In this document: piece after piece, positions 1 through 5,700 of the stretch
Layout of the letters: each line of letters begins with the position of its first letter
Numbering within the stretch: the first letter of the stretch is position 1
Origin: Prevotella sp.
GTDB lineage: Bacteria > Bacteroidota > Bacteroidia > Bacteroidales > Bacteroidaceae
Assembly (NCBI GenBank): GCA_017632825.1
Contig: JAGBQP010000027.1
Location: 1-6,924 of the forward strand
DNA length: 6,924 nucleotides
Direction of reading: 5' to 3'
Position numbers and translations under genes: made by a program
Notes under the pieces: model-generated
The model's input: only the letters and a program-made list of their open reading frames with translations
What the model was told of the DNA's origin: nothing
The model's database searches: none

Positions 1-503
1 TAGTTGGCTATTGCCTGCCTGATTCTTCGCATCTCACGCATGGATTGTATGCTGTAGAAGAACTGCATCAGTGCGTAGCTTGTACTGGCACCGATTTCCG
101 CCAGTTTCAGTGTCGGCGCAAAAGAGTCTATCTTACCGCCGTCCACTTTAATGCCAATGGCTATCAGTATCATCGCCAAGAACCAAATGGGTAAGCCTAT
201 GAACTTCTCTAAATAGGTGACACGTCCTCGTCGATGCAGATAGAGCACTGCCAATGATAGTAATGCTGAGCAGGGAATGAAAAGCGCGATATTCAACATA
301 ATGGCCTGATTGATGTGGCCTGTTGTGCGTAGCTGTAGTGTGAACTGTAGCAAAAACTGTACTCCGAGTAGTGCTGTTCCGGCAGCCATCAGCCAGCGTA
401 CGGTGCTCATAGTGGGTGTGTTTACCGACCAACGGGGTAACACAAGAAGCTTTATTGTCAGTATTGTCATCAGCACTAAGGCTGCAAATTGCATCTTCTC
501 CAT
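1..503 (-). CDS. polytopic membrane protein, probable N-terminal sensor region (3'-truncated by window edge)
   Basis: The visible 167 residues (start ATG at 503) run off the left edge with no stop. Hydrophobic segments lie at about residues 5-22, 36-57, 66-89, 101-119 and 131-151, giving five membrane helices, followed by a basic stretch (MREMRRIRQ, 155-163) that is probably cytoplasmic. The protein is related to the product of the divergent gene at 710-1480: a 24-residue block around helix 2 (residues 36-59 here, 41-64 there, both R.LMA to QLR) matches at 11 positions, and the helix spacing agrees. From memory, Bacteroidales membrane-bound HTH regulators and sensor kinases have N-terminal regions like this, so an output domain may lie beyond the edge; that is inference. 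ATG 503 is preferred over ATG 494 because an AGG lies about 6 nt upstream of it (gataggtaggtt). Exact function is unknown. Confidence 0.8.
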   Translation of the reverse strand, partial: MEKMQFAALVLMTILTIKLLVLPRWSVNTPTMSTVRWLMAAGTALLGVQFLLQFTLQLRTTGHINQAIMLNIALFIPCSALLSLAVLYLHRRGRVTYLEKFIGLPIWFLAMILIAIGIKVDGGKIDSFAPTLKLAEIGASTSYALMQFFYSIQSMREMRRIRQAIAN

Positions 504-553
504 AACCTACCTATCAAAGCAACATAGTCTTTCATATACGCTTTGCGACGATG

Positions 554-561
554 CAAAATTA
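554..561 (-). promoter_or_regulatory. candidate -7 box for the leftward membrane-protein gene
   Basis: Read on the minus strand the bases are TAATTTTG, an exact match to the Bacteroidetes -7 consensus TAnnTTTG. Transcription would start near 547, giving a leader of about 44 nt before ATG 503. No clean TTTG -33 element is present; the closest is a TTTT run around 587-590. The palindrome at 591-617 lies just upstream of this position. Confidence 0.5.
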
Positions 562-590
562 CTCCTTTTTTATGGAAAAACCATCTAAAA

Positions 591-617
591 GTGTGTAAAT
601 TTGCATAATTTACACAC
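591..617. promoter_or_regulatory. 27-bp palindrome, candidate operator in the divergent intergenic region
   Basis: Perfect inverted repeat with 11-bp arms, gtgtgtaaatt (591-601) and aatttacacac (607-617), around a 5-bp centre (tgcat). It lies between the two divergent -7 boxes, immediately upstream of the expected -33 region of the leftward gene and about 60 bp upstream of the rightward -7 box. The high A/T content, dyad symmetry and placement fit a binding site for a dimeric regulator better than a terminator, since no gene ends here. The regulator is unknown. Confidence 0.5.
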
Positions 618-619
618 AA

Positions 620-659
620 TTTTGTACGTTTTTCCACACATTTCTCCTTTTTTGTACGT
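620..659. repeat. direct repeat TTTTGTACGT, two copies 30 bp apart
   Basis: The decamer ttttgtacgt occurs at 620-629 and again at 650-659, exactly 30 bp (about three helical turns) apart, so both copies face the same side of the helix. The second copy also supplies the TTTG that could act as the -33 element of the rightward promoter. A CACACA tract lies close before each copy. This arrangement fits tandem activator or repressor sites, but function is inferred. Confidence 0.4.
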
Positions 660-686
660 CAATAATAAAAAAAGTCAGTATCTTTG
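651..686 (+). promoter_or_regulatory. candidate Bacteroidetes-type promoter for the rightward membrane-protein gene
   Basis: TATCTTTG at 679-686 matches the -7 consensus TAnnTTTG, and TTTG at 651-654 can serve as the -33 element; the spacing is slightly long (24 bp between the boxes). The transcript would begin near 692, leaving a leader of about 18 nt before ATG 710. No Shine-Dalgarno sequence is present in that leader (caattaacc precedes the ATG), which is usual for this phylum. Confidence 0.6.
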
Positions 687-709
687 CACACTGTATAAAC
701 CAATTAACC

Positions 710-1480
710 ATGGAGGTCCGACTCTATTCAACGATGCTCTTATTAGCTGCAGGCGTTAATCTGATTATCGCCTTCGCCTTGCTGCATAATAACATGTGGT
801 TTCGGACTTACGATGTTTATCGCCGTTCGCGCACGCTGATGGCCCTCAACTATGCCATTTTTGCCGTTGGCTTCATTCTCCATGCCCATTACCAGTTGCG
901 TCTGTCGTTGCCTGCGGTGGCCGATGCTCTCACCGTCAGCTATTTCCACTCTGGTGCTGTTCTTTTCGGTTGGAGCCACATCTCGTTGATGCGCCCAAAC
1001 TATCTGACCAGGTCAATTGTTATTCGCGATCTCACCCTTTTAATCGTTGGTCTTGTGTGCTATTGGACCCCATTCCTTATCGGTCAGTCCTCGTTGCACC
1101 TCACCAATCTTCTGTTCCTCGTCTTCTTCGTACATGCAACGCTTGTTGCCAGTACCTTCTATTATATTTATTATAAGGTGCGTCATTCTATCGAACAGCT
1201 GCCTGCAGGTGGTGATATGCCCAGCTGGTGGACGCCTGACACGAAGCGTACGGTCCTTGGCAGTTATCATTCGTTTGTTCTCGGTTGTCACCTGATTGTT
1301 ATCTTCGGCTTGGGTAGTGTTGCCCTAACCGCTGCCTTCCCCAGTGCTATTTGGCCTTACATCGTTCTCTCGCTGTCTGGCATTGTCGTCTTCAGCTACA
1401 TTTTCTATTCCATTGTAGAGTACGGCAATGTGATCGACTCAGCTACTAATGCTGCTGAGGACGTCGAGGTACACAAATAA
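710..1480 (+). CDS. seven-helix integral membrane protein without an output domain
   Basis: 256 residues, complete, ending in TAA. Hydrophobic segments at about residues 7-25, 43-62, 75-94, 108-124, 131-155, 181-207 and 213-236 give seven membrane helices; the longest loop (156-180) contains the sequence PSWWTPDTKR. The short acidic C-terminus (NAAEDVEVHK) carries no HTH, kinase or other output domain. The N-terminal half resembles the product of the divergent gene at 1-503 (R.LMA...QLR block around helix 2), so the two are paralogues. The protein may be a stand-alone sensor or partner module derived from a larger membrane regulator, or a membrane protein of unrelated role. ATG 710 is supported by the well-placed -7 box; the next in-frame ATG (734) would cut into helix 1. 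I do not recognise a named family. Confidence 0.85.
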   Translation: MEVRLYSTMLLLAAGVNLIIAFALLHNNMWFRTYDVYRRSRTLMALNYAIFAVGFILHAHYQLRLSLPAVADALTVSYFHSGAVLFGWSHISLMRPNYLTRSIVIRDLTLLIVGLVCYWTPFLIGQSSLHLTNLLFLVFFVHATLVASTFYYIYYKVRHSIEQLPAGGDMPSWWTPDTKRTVLGSYHSFVLGCHLIVIFGLGSVALTAAFPSAIWPYIVLSLSGIVVFSYIFYSIVEYGNVIDSATNAAEDVEVHK

Positions 1481-1536
1481 CGTGACTATCAATATAAAGG
1501 CTCTCAATACTCTTGTTAAACTCTTGCAGTTAAGTG

Positions 1537-1577
1537 AAAAAAAACGAGCGCCACGAAGTACTGAGACTCCGTGGTGC
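1537..1577 (-). terminator. intrinsic terminator of the leftward operon
   Basis: The arms gcgccacgaagt (1548-1559) and actccgtggtgc (1566-1577) form a 12-position stem with one G-T pair, one A/C mismatch and a 6-nt loop. On the minus strand the stem is followed by TCG and eight T (plus-strand A8 at 1537-1544), a classical rho-independent terminator for the operon ending at 1607. Read on the plus strand there is only a weak T-run (1586-1589) some nucleotides after the stem, so efficient termination of the 710-1480 gene here is less certain. Confidence 0.8.
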
Positions 1578-1606
1578 CGTGGTCATTTTAAAATAATTAT
1601 TTGCTG

Positions 1607-1765
1607 TTAGTCTTCTCCGTTTATGTCCCAGACATTATCGTCTTGGTTATAATGGCGTGAGAGATTCTCGTCTGTGTACCCGTTCTCTGAGGCAGGCAAC
1701 AGCAGACCGTCATGTGCCATAACGGCGATAGCCACCGTGCTTGGTGTGATATATCTTTTCTTCAT
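1607..1765 (-). CDS. 52-residue small acidic protein of the 'MKK.Y..P' type, last gene of the operon
   Basis: This short ORF begins MKKRYITPST, continues with a mildly hydrophobic stretch (VAIAVMAHDGLLLPAS, residues 11-26) and ends in a strongly acidic, Asn-rich tail (SRHYNQDDNVWDINGED, 36-52). It has the best ribosome binding site in the window: AGGAGGA (plus-strand 1773-1779) 7 nt before the ATG, overlapping the TAG stop of the upstream 335-residue gene, which suggests translational coupling. A strong terminator follows about 30 nt after its TAA. From memory, Prevotella genomes carry many 50-70-residue proteins with an MKK.Y..P start, an LL..S motif near residue 25 and a tail containing SR and W with acidic residues; no function is established to my knowledge. 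Whether it is cytoplasmic, exported or processed after LLLPAS cannot be read from the sequence. Confidence 0.75.
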   Translation of the reverse strand: MKKRYITPSTVAIAVMAHDGLLLPASENGYTDENLSRHYNQDDNVWDINGED

Positions 1766-1777
1766 ATGTCTATCCTC

Positions 1778-2785
1778 CTATCTGAGAATAACTTTCTTTC
1801 CATGTTTGACATAGATGCTGCGAGTCGTGGGCTTGCTGCTCAGTTGACGACCTGATATGTCGTAGACTTTCTCATTTGTTTGACCGTTATTATGTAGGCG
1901 CATGGTGTTACTAACTCCCGTCGGCTCACAGACAATCCTCATTCCTCGTGATCCAGCGGGGATATTAGCGATGTAGGCTCGGTTAGCAGCGATACTGGAG
2001 CCGCTATAGCACCAAAAGCCTATCTCACCAGTTTCCTTGTTGTGACCTAATGTGAGCACACTATTGGGCTCCACGGCCATAGACTCATTTGTACCACTGA
2101 AAATGTTTGTAGTGGGAGTTTCTACGGTAGCTATTCGCGATAGCCATTCCACACTATTCTTTCCGTTGGCCTTAATTAGTACCGGTGTGTTCTTCGGAAG
2201 GATGTTACCTGTCAGCGCTGTCACCTTCAATTCGCCGTCCTCAATTCCTGTAGCGGTATATGTGGTGACGCCCTCAGGAATCTCGGCATTGAATGGTAAA
2301 CACGTCGTAGCCCATCCCTCCACACTTGTCATGGAGATGACAGGAGCTGGCAGATCGACAATATAGGGATGTTTGGGTGATCCCTTTACGTCATTTATGA
2401 TAAACGACATACCGTCATCAGTCTCAATGATACGGCCGCCAGAGAACACTTTGAAATGTAATGGTTCACCGGTTTGATCGCCATACACGGTGATAAAGTA
2501 CACCCCGGGATTCTTGGATGACAGTTCCCCCTTTCCTCGTAATTGAGTGCCGGAGAAGACGGCTGGCGTGATGTCTTTGAGCGTGTCTCCGTTCATCTTC
2601 ACCATTACCGTCAGGCTCATGCTGGAATAATAGTCGTGTGAATCAACTTCACCAAAGGGATCACTCATCTGAGCCATCAGGCTGGTAGGCCCCACTAAAA
2701 GAAGCAAAGCCACCCCTATCCCCTCCCTAAAAGGGAGAGGAAGGGATAGTTTTGAACATAGTATCTTAAAAATATTACAAAACAT
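1778..2785 (-). CDS. secreted beta-domain protein with T9SS-like C-terminal tail (335 aa)
   Basis: Residues 1-39 form a long signal peptide: hydrophobic core GIGVALLLLVG (22-32) and likely cleavage after SLMA or SLMAQ. Residues 48-146 are a beta-domain (DYYSSMSLTVMVKMNGDTL to GSPKHPYIVDL) that matches two domains of the neighbouring giant protein, except that the usual ECR motif reads TQLRG. Residues 150-285 form a second domain starting GWATTCLPF, containing IPEGV.TYTA and IPKNTPVLIK-like motifs, a type I recall as common in Prevotella extracellular proteins. Residues 304-335 (KVYDISGRQL to YVKHGKKVILR) resemble a short T9SS type A sorting tail, so the product is probably exported and surface-attached or released. 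ATG 2785 is chosen over the TTG at 2788. The gene starts 14 nt after the stop of the giant gene and has no evident Shine-Dalgarno. No catalytic motif is seen. Confidence 0.85.
   Translation of the reverse strand: MFCNIFKILCSKLSLPLPFREGIGVALLLLVGPTSLMAQMSDPFGEVDSHDYYSSMSLTVMVKMNGDTLKDITPAVFSGTQLRGKGELSSKNPGVYFITVYGDQTGEPLHFKVFSGGRIIETDDGMSFIINDVKGSPKHPYIVDLPAPVISMTSVEGWATTCLPFNAEIPEGVTTYTATGIEDGELKVTALTGNILPKNTPVLIKANGKNSVEWLSRIATVETPTTNIFSGTNESMAVEPNSVLTLGHNKETGEIGFWCYSGSSIAANRAYIANIPAGSRGMRIVCEPTGVSNTMRLHNNGQTNEKVYDISGRQLSSKPTTRSIYVKHGKKVILR
2716..2749. repeat. palindromic REP-like repeat embedded in the signal-peptide coding region
   Basis: On the plus strand the arms ctatccc+ctccct (2716-2728) and agggag+gggatag (2732-2737, 2743-2749) form a 13-bp bulged stem with a 3-nt loop (aaa) and a 5-nt bulge (aggaa). 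The C-rich half is flanked by CCACC (2710-2715). It resembles the CCCCTCCCT/AGGGAGGGG palindromes dispersed between genes in many Bacteroidetes. Here it lies inside the 335-residue gene and encodes LSLPLPFREG (residues 13-22), next to the hydrophobic core of the signal peptide. Confidence 0.6.
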
Positions 2786-2799
2786 CAAAAATCAGAATC

Positions 2800-5700
2800 T
2801 TATTTAACCTGCTTTTTTCCATTAATGATGTACACACCTTTGCGCAGCTTCTTGTCCTGTCCGTTCAGCTGAACTTTGCGGCCCTGCAGATCGTACATAC
2901 CGTTCGTGTTAATGCTTGCGTTAAGGCTTTCAATGCCAGTAGCATTGTCGAGTTCGATGACGAGCGGATGCTTCGGTGAACCGTAAATACCGTCGGCCTC
3001 GTACTCCACGGTCTCCGCAGGAGTAACGACCAGCCCGTTCACAGCAGCCTTAAAGGTGAGTGTAGCGGCATCGTCGCCAGGGATTGTGAGGAAGGCAATG
3101 CCCTTCTCGTTGGTAAAGGCTGCCGCGCGGCACTCGTTATCTGCAAATACTCCCAGTTCAACGCCAACTATAGGCAAACCGTTATCTACAACCTTGACAG
3201 CCATTATGGCGTTATTCGAGTAGGTGCGGAAGTCAACAGGAACAAAAGCGGTGACGGGTGAGCGGCGAGCAGGGCGTGATGCAAGCTGCGCGGCAGCTCT
3301 TGCGCCGGCAACCAATACGGCGTCATAGCTGAAGATACGCACATCATCGCTGACGCCCTTCAGCATATAACCCTTGCCTGGTTCAATCATATTAATAGAG
3401 CCAGCCCACTCGTTGACATCGAAGTAGGAAACGCCCTTCTGACCCTTCAGGATGTCACCATCTTCGGGATTCATGGTGTTAAGGGCTCTTTCGACTGAAG
3501 ACAACTGACGTCCGTAGTAGCCTATCCAGTTCCAACCCTTGTACACCGTTATCGGACAGTTTCCGGGCGTGACGCGACTACCAACGAGATAGAGGTTGCG
3601 GTCGTTCAACATCTTCACGGCATACATTTGGTCGTTGGTGAGGGCAGTCTCCAGATTGCCATCCCATTCACCTTCTTCGTACATGAGGTAGCCACTGTTC
3701 TGGCTCTTAATGACACTCACGTCGCTGGCAATCTTCTCAAAGACCGCCTCTGCCGACATGTTGTCAGCCTTTACGTTCAAAGACAGCCAGTTCCAGCCAG
3801 ACTTCAGATTAGTGGACTGCTCAACCTTGTCGAGTATGGAGAATACGACTGGCTCGTTGTATTTGCCGATGAGTGCAAGTGACTCATACTTGATGTTAAG
3901 GTTGGGCTCCACAGCCGGATAAACAGTACCTGTTGAAGCGTCATAGAAGCGGAAGGTCACCTTCTGGTTGGCATCAGATTCGTCACCATAGATGTCCATC
4001 GTAACGAAGTAGCCGTCATAACGCTCCTTATAATCCAGATGTGCCACACCACGACACTCATCGTTGATGAAAGCTGCTACAATATCGTTCTCATCATTCA
4101 TGAGTGTACCATTCAGCTCGACATATCCGATGACATTCATCGAACTCTCATAGTCACCGACATTCACCATCCAGTCGGGCTCCTCGCCCTTCACATTCAG
4201 GTTCAGAGTCAGCGGTTCTGCGATGTTGCTGTTACCCGTCAGGTAAATGGTCTGTTCATACTTGCCGATAGGCACACTCTCCGCGATGGTGAAGGTGATG
4301 TTCTTCGACATCGTGGCCTTCAGCGTACCGCTTGTGGCACTGGCCGTCAGCCATGTGGGCAGGCCCGTTAGCGTCCAGTTCTCCGACAGGCCGCTCTCGT
4401 TGATGATGGTTGCCTCGAAGGTGGCTGCCTCGCCCACCGTCTTCTCTATCGTCGCCTCCGTCTCACCCTTCCATAGCAGGCTGTTCTGACGCACATAGGC
4501 CGACCAGCTGATGGCGTTCGATTCGTTGCCATTGGTGTCCTTCACGCCCCTTACAGTGAAGTTCACTGTCGAGCCTTCCAGACGGTTGACATCCTCGTTC
4601 AGTGTGATGACAATGCTACGCTCGTTGGCCACATAGCTGTATAGCACATTCGTAGCGACAGGCTTTACCTTCATGGCTGGTGCCTCATCGTTGTATGTGA
4701 TGGCTGCGCCACTGTATGTTTCGGCTGTCTTCGCTCCAGCACTAAAGTCCTGGTCACTGCTCACCGATGAGATGATTCCCGACGTATTGCGTGTCAAAGT
4801 CTCAAACGGATAGTAGGCTACCAGGCCGCTCTCGTCGCCGACGAGTCGCTGTGTGCGCAGATTATTCAGCATGTCACCCGTCATTGAGGACTTCCACAGA
4901 CGGATTTCGTCGACCATACCAATGAACGGCTGGTTGCCATCGCGCGTTCCTATATATAAATAGGCTCCTTCCAGTGAAGGCACAATCTGTGCCGACATTG
5001 TTTTTACGGCATATCCGTCCACGTAGACTGTGGCATTGCCATTGCGCAGCACATTCAGTGCCAGATGGTGCCAGGCATTGTCCAGATAGTTGTTCTTACT
5101 CAGTTCTATGGCCTGATTACCAGCCGTCAAAGTCAGCATGCCGCCGTTGTTGAAGCCGATGCCCACAGACTCTTCGTTGGTATAGAGCAGTGAGCTGGCC
5201 GTCGTGTTCTGAGCCTTGTCGCCCTTGAACCACATCTCCACGGCATAGTCCTCGGTATCGAGGACGCTGCACTCTGCAATATTCAGCTTCAGAGCATCCG
5301 TTCCGTTCAGCGTCACGGCCTTGTTGTCATTGTTCAGATACCACGATGTGCTGTTCGGCAGCGTCATGTGGCGGCTGCGGGCGTAGTCACGAATCTCCGT
5401 ACCGCTGCCCTCGTCCATCTTCCAGTAGCCGATGAGGTGAGGTGTCGATGGTTTCTTCGTCCAATGCATCTCGGCCTGTGCATCGGCCACGCTGCGGGCA
5501 TTGTCCCACAGCGCCAGTTCCTGAATGGCACCGGTAAAGTGTTGGCCCAGCATGATTTTGCCTGTGCCGGCATAGTCAGCCACAGCCGTATTGACAAAGA
5601 GGTCCTCTGTTGCGTTGTCTGTCACGGCGCGCACATTCAGCACGCTGCTACCGCTCTCGTAGTTGTAGTTGAAGGCCAGGAATGTCCACGTGTTCTTCTC

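Noticed and set aside
148..432. 94-residue ORF on the minus strand
   Set aside because: It lies in another frame of the clear membrane-protein frame 1-503, and its His/Thr-rich product has no helix pattern or recognisable motif.
572..584. Small inverted repeat atgg-aaaaa-ccat
   Set aside because: Four-base arms are expected by chance in A/T-rich DNA.
310..588. 92-residue ORF on the plus strand
   Set aside because: It is antisense to the leftward membrane-protein gene and runs into the A/T-rich promoter region; no promoter or ribosome binding site supports it.
562..653. Repeated ctcctttttt at 562-571 and 644-653
   Set aside because: Low-complexity T-rich sequence; the match is not clearly beyond chance, unlike the ttttgtacgt pair.
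796..1176. 126-residue ORF in another frame within the 710-1480 gene
   Set aside because: Its Cys/His/Ser-rich composition is typical of a shadow frame, and the 710-1480 frame gives a convincing seven-helix protein.
1548..1594. Bidirectional terminator also serving the 710-1480 gene
   Set aside because: Downstream of the stem on the plus strand there is only a four-T run separated by several bases and the A/T palindrome attttaaaat; possible, but too weak to annotate.
2786..2788. TTG start for the 335-residue protein
   Set aside because: An ATG follows directly at 2785, and there is no ribosome binding site favouring the TTG.
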